Assembly: GCF_963678635.1 (NCBI RefSeq)
Contig: NC_087065.1
Coordinates: 54,774,397-54,838,396, forward strand
Direction of reading: 5' to 3'
Length of the DNA: 64,000 bases
From: Symsagittifera roscoffensis
Lineage: Eukaryota > Xenacoelomorpha > Acoela > Convolutidae
Below, in pieces: positions 10,215 to 19,331 of this stretch. The notes beneath the pieces were generated by a model. That model was not told the DNA's origin, ran no database searches, and worked only from the letters and a program-made list of their open reading frames with translations. A program made the translations under genes and the position numbers. Each line of letters starts with the position of its first letter. Within the stretch, counting starts at the first letter, position 1.

Positions 10215-11807
10215 TCAGGATAACGCTCTATTGTCCACGCGTAACTTAAAGTGAGCGCTCCCTAAGTATGCGCGGTACTTCTCCACGAATGTGACCACAG
10301 CAAAGATTTCTGCCTTAGGTGCACCATACTTCTTTTCAGTGTTACTCGGTACTTTCTTGCCATATGCAATGGGGCGGAGAACTGTTCTCCCATTCCATTC
10401 CTGCTCCTGCTGCAGTAATCCGGAGATGGCCACTACTGATGCATCTGTATCAAGAACATACATGCCCTTCTCTGTAGGCATGCCTAGCACTGGCGCTTCG
10501 CACAGTTCCCGATTTATGTTCTCGAGGGCAGCTTGAGCTTCTTCGTTCCATTCGAACTTCTTTCCTTTATTGCGCATCAGTTTCTGCATGGGATACACCT
10601 TGTCTGCATATCCTTTTATGAACTCACGGTAATAATTGGCAAACCCTAGGAAGCTCATGAGTTGTGTGTCCGTTTTGGGAGCCTTCCATGTCAACACAGC
10701 CTCCACTGCTTCCGTGTCCGGCCTCTTGCCATGCCTGTCCACCATTCTTTCTAGATACTTGATTGAATCCCTGAGGATTTCACATTTCGATGGTTTGCTT
10801 TTCAAGCCTGCTCTTTTCATGCAGCCAAACACCTCATCAAGCCAATCAATGAGCTCTTCCAAGGTGGGTGTTGCTATGGCCACGTCGTTCACGTAACACA
10901 TCACAAGGTTCTCGTACTTCTTCGTCACTTTGGTCAAAGCAAAGCCTGAGCCATCAGACTTTGAAAAGTGGCCGTAGCGTTGCTTAAGCCGAAGGGCATT
11001 CTTTTCTACTGGTACAACCCCAATTCACACGTTAATCCGGTCTTTTCTCTGCCCCTCTTCCGCAGAGGGATCTGCCAGAAGGCAGAACCCAAGTCCAGTG
11101 TGGTGAAGAACTTGGCGTCACCAAGTTTCGAGAGGCTCTCGTCTATTCGCGGTATCGGGTACGCATCTTTTATTGTCACTGCGTTCAAGTAACGAAAGTC
11201 GAAACAGAATCTAAGCTGCTCCCTTCTTCCTGGTCATGACTACCCCGCAAGCGCAAGGCCATTTTGAGGGTTCTATCATGTCGTATTCGAGCAACATTTC
11301 TATTTCCGCTCGGCACGCTTCCAATTTATGAGGCGTCATTCGCCTTGCGCCTTCCTTATTAGGGATGGCGCCTTCCTCTAATTCTATTTCGACAAATTTG
11401 CAGCAACCGATGTCCGCCTTATGTTTTGAAAATACGTCCGCATTCCGATTTAAAACCCCCCTTATTGATTCAAAATATCCCTCACCTATTTTTCCTCTCA
11501 AGTTTTCTATCTCCGGCAAAACTGGTTTGTCGGATTCTAGTTCGTAGGACGAGGGGCGTTCCGGAAAGTTCGAGCAGCTCGACAAACCGTCATCCGTTTC
11601 GTATTTCATTGAAAACAGTTTTTTACAATATTTAAATTCATCAATTCTCTTTAAAATTTCATCTTTGTCAGCATGATTCGCGCAGTCTTTCGCACAATAT
11701 CTCTTAAAGTTTTGTGTCTCCTCATAGTCGGTTTTCATTGGCAAAGCATAACCAAGTTTCTTTCCACGCTGGAGCGTAACTGTAGATTCCAGTGTGTTCA
11801 ACAACAC
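10215..11807 (-). pseudogene. Reverse transcriptase and RNase H of a Ty3-like Pol, inactivated
   Basis: The RT lead-in lies in 11807-11211, including the MIEPSKWPCACGVV segment before the fingers. A frameshift leads into 11188-11006, with AYPIPRIDESL and FFTTLDLGSAFWQIPL; the catalytic Asp codon is at 11093-11095. Another frame change leads to 10937-10215, where the YxDD box reads CYVNDV with AAC (Asn) at 10887-10889 in place of the first Asp. Thumb motifs (FLGFANYYREFI) and the RNase H start YVLDTDAS follow. The copy is therefore frameshifted at least twice, has a substituted catalytic residue and ends at a TGA. It is clearly Ty3/Gypsy-type, not a LINE or retron RT. Confidence 0.9.
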
Positions 11808-11926
11808 TTTGGCACACTGCCCGTTTCGTGTTATGGAAAAGCTACTGTCCCGGCTGTAGTTTTACCTCTCTATTTTAAAAAATTGGTACCTTGTTTTCAT
11901 CTGTTATTATTCTTTTAGTTGGTTTC

Positions 11927-12400
11927 TTAACATACTTCCGCTCCGGGTTTTGTAATCCTTATTAGACCGTTGTTCGAGTCAATCATCACATCGAAGTTCC
12001 TGGCAAAATCGCTGCCCAGGATGAATTGGTCTGAGCAATCTAAATATTCAACCACCAGAATAATCATCCAAAGATCGCGTCCTCCCATGTGAAGGACCAA
12101 TATTGGTGTCCATCCGGGCACGTAGATTGCTTCACGGTTGGTGGCCGCCAATCTGAGGTTCGTTGGAATTAGATCTTCCCTCGTGAAGGCTATTCTTTCC
12201 CATGTTTTTATTGGCATCACGCTAACCACTGCTCCTGTATCCAGTAGTCCTGTTACTCCAATTTTCTTCCCATTGGTATCTAGCAGATGGGCAGTCACAC
12301 CTGCTTCATACCCTATGTGTACTGCATCTTGCTCCGTCATGGCGTCATGGCCAATTCTGCGGACCTTAAGTTCTTCCTGTCCCAAATAGATCTGCCCCAT
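11927..12400 (-). pseudogene. Retropepsin-type aspartic protease
   Basis: A 157-codon frame carries the active-site motif LLDTGAVVSVMP (Asp codon at 12239-12241), the second hydrophobic strand ILVLHMGG and the FILGSDFARNFDV block, which matches the family's conserved Gly-containing C-terminal motif. This enzyme cleaves the Gag-Pol precursor and works as a homodimer. Of the Pol domains it is the least damaged: no stop lies inside the conserved core. It sits between the Gag-Pol linker and RT as expected. Confidence 0.85.
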
Positions 12401-12407
12401 TTGGTCG

Positions 12408-13010
12408 CTATCTGTAGATACTTATCCCGTCAATGTTCAACATCACTTGATAAGCTCCATAGACTTCCACGTAGCGCCCGTTGAGTTTCTTCGATCGAGG
12501 GCCACCCGTTGTCAACAACGCTCGTACAGCCCTCGACTCAGTGCGTGGCTCTAACTGCCTCAGATAATCTGCATATGTGTCTAAGTGCATCATAGTGAAT
12601 TCTGAGGGTTCACTTAGGTTCCTGATCACCTGATGTCCCGCCACTGGAATTATTGACTGTATTCTGCTTCCTTGTGGCACCATTCCGAACGTCTCCCCAG
12701 AAATCACATTTAGTTTCATGCTCAAACTACTTAGTGCTTTCGTTTCTTTGACTTCTGATGCCTCGAAGGCGCTCAACCTCTCCTGAATTTTCTCATTCTC
12801 TAGTTCGAGCATCACCATTTGTTCGATCTCCTTCGTCACCAACTCCTGGACTCTATTTAGAGCATCCCTCGCGGCTGCCCTGCAATCGATCTTGAAGTCA
12901 TCTGCCGCAGTTAACTGTTTCGGTGCACGTATTTCTTCAGTTACTGCTTGCATCTTGTTTGTAGCCAGCTCTTGTGGTTTTTCCTTTCTGCGTGCCTCCG
13001 CTTCACTCAA
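12408..13010 (-). pseudogene. Gag-Pol linker region with coiled coil
   Basis: A 200-codon frame between the zinc knuckles and protease. Residues about 1-100 are charged and helical with a likely coiled coil (DALNRVQELVTKEIEQM); the rest contains hydrophobic strands. No known domain was recognised. The frame ends only a few bases before the protease frame, so the two may have been one continuous coding segment. Confidence 0.55.
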
Positions 13011-13013
13011 CAG

Positions 13014-13684
13014 TCAAGGCTTGCCGGTTTTCACACCCAGTAAAGCTTCTTCATGCCTTGGATGCTTGATGTCTGCCACAGCAACCCAAAATTGTGGACA
13101 ATCCGGTTTAAAATGACCTTCCAAGTTAAAGATGAAACACCATGGGCCAAATTTTGCAATTATTCCTCTCATGAAATCTTCATGATCGACCTCTGACGCA
13201 TCTTCATCCTCGAGGCTAAAGCCTATTGATTTCAAGCCCTGTTTATAGGTTGGGCGTGCTGACACATGATGGTCCGTCGAACTGCAATTTGCACAAGGGC
13301 GTCTCTTGTCCATATCGTCCCTTGGTTTGTATCAGTTGTTACCTTGGTTTGCTGGCCCGTTGTTAAAGTTGCCATAATTTTTTTGTTGAATCCAGATCTC
13401 GATGGAGGCCAGTAAAGATATTCTTTTGACTTGAGTCTCAACTCCTTTGGTGATGGCGCATTGGTTGAAAGCGGTGTGTAATGTGTCGCTAACATGGTTC
13501 GAAGCTCATCATTCTTCACACCATCGACAAATTTTGAGGCTACTGCCAGGCTCGTCCTTCTGTTTGACTCATCTGGTTGGCTACGTGTTCTCAGCACCTC
13601 CAAATTGTCTAGAAACTTGTCGATCGTCTCGTCTTTACGTTGCCTCCGTTTCTCGAAGCGCATCATTGCTTGGTGTCCTTGCAC
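13014..13684 (-). pseudogene. Gag capsid-like segment and two damaged zinc knuckles
   Basis: The frame 13684-13232 has features of a Ty3-type capsid C-terminal region: a basic helix, KDETIDKFLDNLEVLRTR, and a following FVDGVKNDELRTML helix. The overlapping frame 13313-13014 holds two CCHC-like knuckles, each lacking one Cys. The first begins CANC and has Arg (codon 13254-13256) at the last Cys position. The second, CFIFNLEGHFKPDC, has Phe (codon 13128-13130) at the second Cys. Zinc knuckles package the RNA genome. The overlap of frames shows a frameshift between capsid and nucleocapsid. Confidence 0.75.
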
Positions 13685-13981
13685 CCCTGAGCCAAAAACG
13701 ATTTAACAAGATTTCAAAGATTTTCTCAGCAGTATCCCGCTGGTATTGCTTTTTGGCCACTACACAATTTGGGGATGTCCCTTCCAGGTTAGCGCACTGC
13801 ATTCTTGTCTTTCTGACAAGTACTTATCTTCAAAATGCAGTTTCATTACCTCTATCCAGGTATCAATACAGCCATCATATTAATGTTTATAGCATCTTGG
13901 TTTCTTAAAAAACCCTTCTGGACCTTTCACTGCGCTCATTGGTTCTGGATAACCTCGTTAGGAATCTTTCCAGGTATCTGT

Positions 13982-15752
13982 TCAGAGGTTCAAAGGCTGT
14001 GGCCATCGATGTAGCGTCCCTCGAATGCCCCGCTTGAGCATCATTGCCCCCTGATAGAGGCTCTGGAATTTCCCTCTTGTCTGAATCGCTGGGATGACTT
14101 CTTCCTTGATTGGCATGACTCCAGTTCCTATAGTCACATCTCCCAGTCGCATGTGTATCTTGGGTCGGTCATTTGTTTGAGGGCAGTCTGTTGCCAGTTG
14201 AACTTCCTCTGATGATTGGGCCCCGTGGCCTATTGTCCACTGTGGCATAGCTGGATGAACTGCCTCTTCCTCTAGTGGATCCATGCGTCCTTCTCCTATT
14301 CGGTTGTTCATTGAAGTTCACTCTCGGCTCCCTAATGAGTTCTCCCGAATTCGGTCCCCCAATCTTCGATCCACTCCTGCTGCCTAGTAGCCCATCCAAT
14401 CTATCCAAGATAGCCTGAGTTCGCCTCTCCATCATCGCGTCTATCTTCGTGCCAAGAGTCCCAAGAGTCTGCTGTTGTTAAATTCTCAACTTCTCCATGT
14501 CATCTCTCAATCGTAACTCTCTCTGCTCAGCTTCCCTCGTCATTCGCGACAAGTTTTCAGCTAAGTGTTCATCCGTTCTCTCCTTCAAGCGCTTTTCGCT
14601 TCTGCTAACTTGTTGTCTGTTGCGGTTGATCTCTTTCCGCAGGTTTTCTCCCTCGACGTGGACTGCCCATTCTAGTTCACTCATTCTTAAGGACATCTGT
14701 TCATTCTGTTCTCCTATGCTGCCCACTATGTTAATCAAGGCTTCTTCGATTTATGCTCCGTTATCCACTAATGGCGTCACAAGTGACGGCGTCAACCTGT
14801 CGGTTCCAGGTAGCCAGGTGTTGGTCGAGACTCGGATCTTAATTCTCTGCCTCAACGTCTCTTCATGATCCATTCCTGTATCCGCACGTGGGTTGCATAG
14901 CCCTGTGTTTTGATCTTCCCAGTTCGCATCTCCGAATTCGTCATGATCACAAAGTCTCCTGACTGGCCTGATCCTTTTGTGGTCTTGCTCATTGCCCTCA
15001 CCACACCAAATTGGTCCATGAGGCCAGTCCCTCTATCGGCGTATGCGTATTTCTCCTGAGTCGAACTATTGAACATGACTTAAGATCCGAAGTCATCTTG
15101 CTCGTCATTGTCCTCCTCTTCTTCCTGGGTTTCTGTTTCATCGCCTGTACACGTTCCCATGGTAAATGGAAAGAAGTTTCCCAATGTGTTCTTCACTTTT
15201 TCGAGGAGGACGTTGCCGGATTCTCCGTCATGCCATGCATCATAGTGTTGTCTGTGGGTGATCTTGTAGTCGCCACATTTTCAGTAGAGATGTCGGACAG
15301 TTCCTACATCTCTTCTCGGTCTAGAGTCCCGATGGAAGTTGCGAAAACTTGGCCTATTTCTACCGGAGAAGATTTACCCGCCAATCTTCTGTTTCCTCTC
15401 CCTCCAGGTCCATGTCCGTCCCGATTCCCATCCATGCCAGGTTCCGGATGGACCTCTACTTCCAACATTGCCTTTTGTCCTTCTTAGGACTTTTGACTCT
15501 TGGCTTCTACCATTCTGCCTGAAACTTTCTTCCTTTGTCGGTCCGGGTTCGTGTGATCCTTTCCACAAAAGGGTCTTTCATTGCTGTTCTTTGTTTCTCT
15601 GGTATGAATTTCCTGGAGCTATCACTTAGTCTAGGTATCCTTGACTTGTCTAGACTCATTTTCAATTTATCACTTCTAACTGCCTTTACACTCAATTTGA
15701 TTGCTAGTGTCCTTGTTGTTTGACTACTGATAATAATAATAACACAACACAA
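13982..15752 (-). pseudogene. Gag N-terminal and leader coding segments, heavily broken
   Basis: Short - strand frames (15752-15507, 15568-15374, 15076-14852, 14738-14478, 14435-14169, 14311-13982) precede the capsid. The 14738-14478 frame is a strong charged coiled coil (EWAVHVEGENLRKEINRN and following residues). The next is Arg/Ser/Gly-rich and low complexity. Stops and frame changes every 100-250 bp show decay. The assignment to Gag is by position and composition only. Confidence 0.5.
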
Positions 15753-16400
15753 TAAATTCTAACAGTTTCACTTAAATAGTGACCACAAATCCTTGTACGT
15801 TATCACAGTATACAATCTCTTCACAATGATCGATTATTTGTTGTAAGATATGAAGCTAGCGCGGTCTGATTATACCAATATATTTAAAAGACAGTGTACT
15901 CACTACCCAATCAAGAACAGATATTATTGCTTTAAAACCAAAAATGATGAAAAATAAAAATGTTTTCAATGAAAAACGTATTTGTTTTGCAAATAAGTCA
16001 GTCGCAATGTAAAAGTCGAACTTGTTTCTATAGAAAGAGCTTTTCCTTTTCGGTGCTGCACAAAACAGACAAAACTGAGGGCAGTAATTCTCTCAAGTGG
16101 GCGTCTTTTGCACCCACCGAGTCCTGTGTTACCTATCTGCCTTCGGATTGCCCGAGCTAGACCTACTGAAATCCTCAGGGCAATCACTTTTCCCAAAACG
16201 ATTTTGATTTCAATCGACTCAAATCAGTTACAAACTATTGTTAAATTTAGACTTAGTGTCGCGAATATCCGGGCTTAGACATGTTTTGTTTTAGTCTGGT
16301 CTTTTATAAAAGGCAAGTTACCAGTGCAGTCACTGGTTCCTAGCCTGTCTCCTGATAACCGAATACCTTTTACTATTTACTTTCTTATGTCCACTTAATT
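15753..16400 (-). repeat. Probable 5' LTR or leader of the retroelement (limits uncertain)
   Basis: AT-rich sequence upstream of the first Gag-like frame on the - strand. It contains a palindromic TATA-like box at 16301-16312 and ends on the right where the CCTCCGG-rich flank starts. No matching LTR is available in the window and no convincing primer-binding site was found, so the LTR call is inferred from position. Confidence 0.35.
16301..16312. promoter_or_regulatory. Palindromic TATA-like box
   Basis: CTTTTATAAAAG reads the same on both strands. On the - strand it lies about 550 bp before the first Gag-like frame, a plausible U3 promoter. On the + strand it is followed 8 bp later by a short inverted repeat (ACCAGTG...CACTGGT, 16320-16337). 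Direction of use cannot be decided. Confidence 0.3.
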
Positions 16401-16419
16401 TTTAACAAAATAGTACCCC

Positions 16420-16493
16420 TCCCTCCGGATTGCAAAAATAGGACCCCTCCGGATTGGCAAAAACAGGAACCCTCCGGATTGGCAAAAATAGCT
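16420..16493 (+). repeat. Three tandem 24-25 bp units
   Basis: Units of the form CCCTCCGGATTGGCAAAAA with a TAGGA/CAGGA/TAGC joint start near 16420, 16444 and 16469. Diverged versions of the CCTTCCGGATT core recur through the next 2.2 kb. Confidence 0.85.
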
Positions 16494-19113
16494 TTTCCGG
16501 GACTTTACAAGTTTTCACCCCTTCCGGATACATTCTGCGATGCTATTATGCTGTAGGAACTAAGTAGGAAGGGTGTATTTTCTGTCCCAAGACCCTCCCG
16601 GATTGAAGCTAAGCCTCTTATTTGACAATTCACCTTCACTGAGAAGGGTCTTATAACTAGCCTAATTTTGATTCGATTATGGTTTTCTGGTTTCCTTAGC
16701 CTTCCCGTTTTGTCTAAAACAGCGTAAAATTGCCTTACTCGACCGTTAATACCCTTTGGTAGAGATATAAGGGCTTTCCAAAAAAAATTATAAAACGTGA
16801 AGGTTCTACCTTCCCGAATAGTGAGTTCGCTAAAAAAAATCTTAAAAAATTTTCACGCTTATTTTTTCAAATAATTGGGGTAAGCTCACCAAATTTCTAA
16901 TCTAATGGTACCAAGATCAACTGGATCTGTCCAGTTGTTCCAAAATTGATAACCAAAACGTCTTTTTTCGAAAATCAAAACTTTTCTAGTTCAATGCAAA
17001 AGACCCGATCTAAAACGCTTAAGCTGAAAAAAAAATTTACCAAAAACAATGCTACTTGGACCCTTCGGGATTGATGAATCCACTTAATCAAACATGTTAT
17101 GTTCGATTTCACTGTAACCCGGTAGGTTATCGGCAAACAGGTTTTGAAATCTGTCGATTCAATAGCTAACGTTGTCCGAACAACAATTTTTACTGTCCTA
17201 ACTCAAAAATTGAAAAAATTTTTTCCTAATTCGTAGCGTTTCGTTTTTTCAAAAATCAAGCAAATTCGGTTTTTGGTACCCAATTAACTCCAACATTTTC
17301 TGATCTAAACTCAACCAGTTCTACCTGTTAAACTAGTCCAGCTACGATGTAACCCACTAATTTTGCACTTTTTCTTGTTCCAAAAAATATCGACATCTCA
17401 AAAATCGCGATTTGTGGGGGGATCAAAACATCGCTATTTTGACCCTAAAAACCGGTCTGTGCCCTGTTTTTCTCACTGATTTCCACTGATTTTATACTTT
17501 TTCACTGTTTTTGGTTTTTTTTCGGTTATTTATTTGTTTTTTGTTTTTTCATAGGTACTACGCTACTTTATGGTTGGTTTCCTGTATATCGTAAAGTGGT
17601 TTTGGTCACGTACCACTCAGGAATTGACGGGACCGCGAAACCTCCCACCCTTCCTAATTCTTGAGTTTTCGGTCTTAACTAGGTTAAAAAACTATTCACG
17701 GGAATCCGGAAGGCTTCCGCGTTCCAAACTACCCTTCGGCCCCGGCGGTTTAGGCCTATTAAGGGCGTTAATGTGAGCATCCGCTCGGCGCGGAGTGCTC
17801 ATTAATGGTTCTGCCGGTCATGATATGAAAAGGAATAACACCCAGGAGCGCCATAAAAACATCTATGTTACATTCGCACGGAAGTACATTTCGACGGAAA
17901 TTAAAGCTGCGTTCTAAAACTACTGGCTAGCGTCTAAAAACATCTCTACAAGTTTTTCACCGTCTCTGCCAAAGCCAGTTTTTTGGGTGGTCTTTCTAAC
18001 ATCGGGTCGACAAAAAACGTTACTGTTTCCGGTTTCGATCAGAACGCTCCAGTTAACTAATTTTTATGCAAAATAGTGAGCTCATGGCTGGGTCTCAGTA
18101 TCCCTAGACCACGAGGTCACTACTAAAAACAGGGTTACCACTTATTTATTATATTACTATTGTATTACTTATTTATTATGTTTTGTTCAGTAGATAAAAA
18201 TCATCTCCATCGAAGATGGGTCAACCCTTTCCCTTAACTCCTAGCTTCTCATGATCTGAAAACAAATTTGGTATTAATTAAATTCAACTCAAGACATTCC
18301 GGGAAGGTAAAAGTTGTTAAAATAACGAGTTACAGTTCTCTCCCGAGACCCTTCCGGATTCTGGAATCTGGAGAAATAACACTCTTATTTTCTACTCGGA
18401 AGGCTGGACACGTCGTCCCCACACCCTTCCTAGTTCTCCTGAACTGCTCAGTAACGATTGTACCGGCACAATCGTTACAACTCGGAGTGGTTTCTGACAA
18501 TTTCTAACCACAATCTCAATCTTCTGTCGTTTCTCCGTTGTTGTTGTCACTGAGAATTCTCTCCTGATTCCGCAGTTTCAGTGTGTGCGAAATAATAAAA
18601 GGGTACGTGTGTCGTTCACGTCCAAATCGAAATTTTAAAAAATAGCTTTTCAGTCAAAACTAACCCTTCCCGATTTGTCTGATTGTTCAATTAACGTCAC
18701 TAATTCATAAAAACCATCAATCTTCTCGGTTAGATGTTCCAATAAAAGTTCGAATGCGAAATTGCATTTTGACCTTTCTCGTCGAATGTCACATTGTTAA
18801 TTTCTTGAAGGACGAGTGGTGTAACCTCGGTCACCATGATAACTTTTGATCTGATTACCCATTGAGAGTTCCTTTCTCAACTTGAATGCACTTTGCCTCT
18901 GTATTATCATGTGACTATTAAAATTGAGTTTGGTAAAGTTATAATTGTTGGTCTGTAGAGGCAATATCGGGAAACTTTGTTTTGCTTTTTCACTCTATCT
19001 CTTTTTTCCTCTCTCTATGTTGTGCGTTTGTGCGTGCCTGTACTATTTTTTGCTGGTCATAGATGCTTAAAAGAAGTGTTTTCAAATTTTGTTGATATAT
19101 TGAGTGTTTTTAG
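16494..19113. other. Non-coding flank upstream of tomosyn with recurring CCTTCCGG motifs
   Basis: No supported gene. The core CCTTCCGG and near variants on either strand recur around 16519, 16592, 16700, 16811, 17060, 17705, 18297, 18350 and 18664. The last 200 bp include a pyrimidine-rich run (18988-19015) and an acceptor-like TTTTTAG ending at 19113, so a spliced 5' UTR exon may lie in this region. No TATA or CpG-rich promoter was recognised. Confidence 0.4.
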
Positions 19114-19199
19114 AGCGTTCTGACATCAAGGTTGAAAGCCGATTTCCAGCAAAAAAAGATATAAAATGTTTAATTCTGAAAGATAGCATCGATCAAGTA

Positions 19200-19331
19200 A
19201 TGAAGAAATTCAAGCAAAAGGTTTTTGACGGCTTCTCAACCTCCCAAGCATCCAGTGGTGGCTCTTCGGTTAATAAAAATGAAATTGAAATTCCCGAGGT
19301 TCTTGGATCAGCAAATTTTGAACTCAAAAAG
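19200..19331 (+). CDS. STXBP5: Tomosyn exon 1 (residues 1-44)
   Basis: The start was chosen at 19200 because MKKFKQKVFDGFS matches the usual tomosyn N-terminus. The frame is open upstream to 19104, but that extension has no family match. An acceptor-like TTTTTAG ending at 19113 suggests the exon has 5' UTR joined to an earlier exon. It ends FELKK before the donor GTAAAA in phase 0. The Ser-rich stretch after residue 12 is variable in the family. Confidence 0.88.

Larger units (their letters stand above)
1..16400 (-). mobile_element. Giant decayed Ty3-like LTR retrotransposon with extra domains (left end outside window)
   Basis: A - strand series of broken reading frames follows the order Gag, protease, reverse transcriptase, RNase H, integrase, which is the Ty3/Gypsy (Metaviridae) order. 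After integrase come a macro-domain-like module and a third coding region of at least 6.4 kb with an SGNH hydrolase. GC content is clearly higher than in the AT-rich flank to the right, so the right edge is near 15.75-16.4 kb; the exact LTR limits were not found because the second LTR is outside the window. At least 15.7 kb is visible. Frameshifts, in-frame stops, substituted catalytic and zinc-binding residues and a missing integrase core show a non-functional copy. The Ty3-like assignment is firm; naming a clade would need a phylogeny. Confidence 0.85.

Noticed and set aside
6802-15752. Endogenous retrovirus with an envelope gene
   Set aside because: The region after Pol has no signal peptide, fusion-type or membrane-anchor pattern; it carries macro-like and SGNH domains instead.
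17570-17776. 68-codon + strand frame in the upstream flank
   Set aside because: No domain or start context; its composition is explained by the local GC-rich CCTTCCGG patches.
19104-19199. Upstream ATG giving a 32-residue N-terminal extension of tomosyn
   Set aside because: The extension has no family similarity and is preceded by an acceptor-like TTTTTAG; the ATG at 19200 gives the usual tomosyn start.
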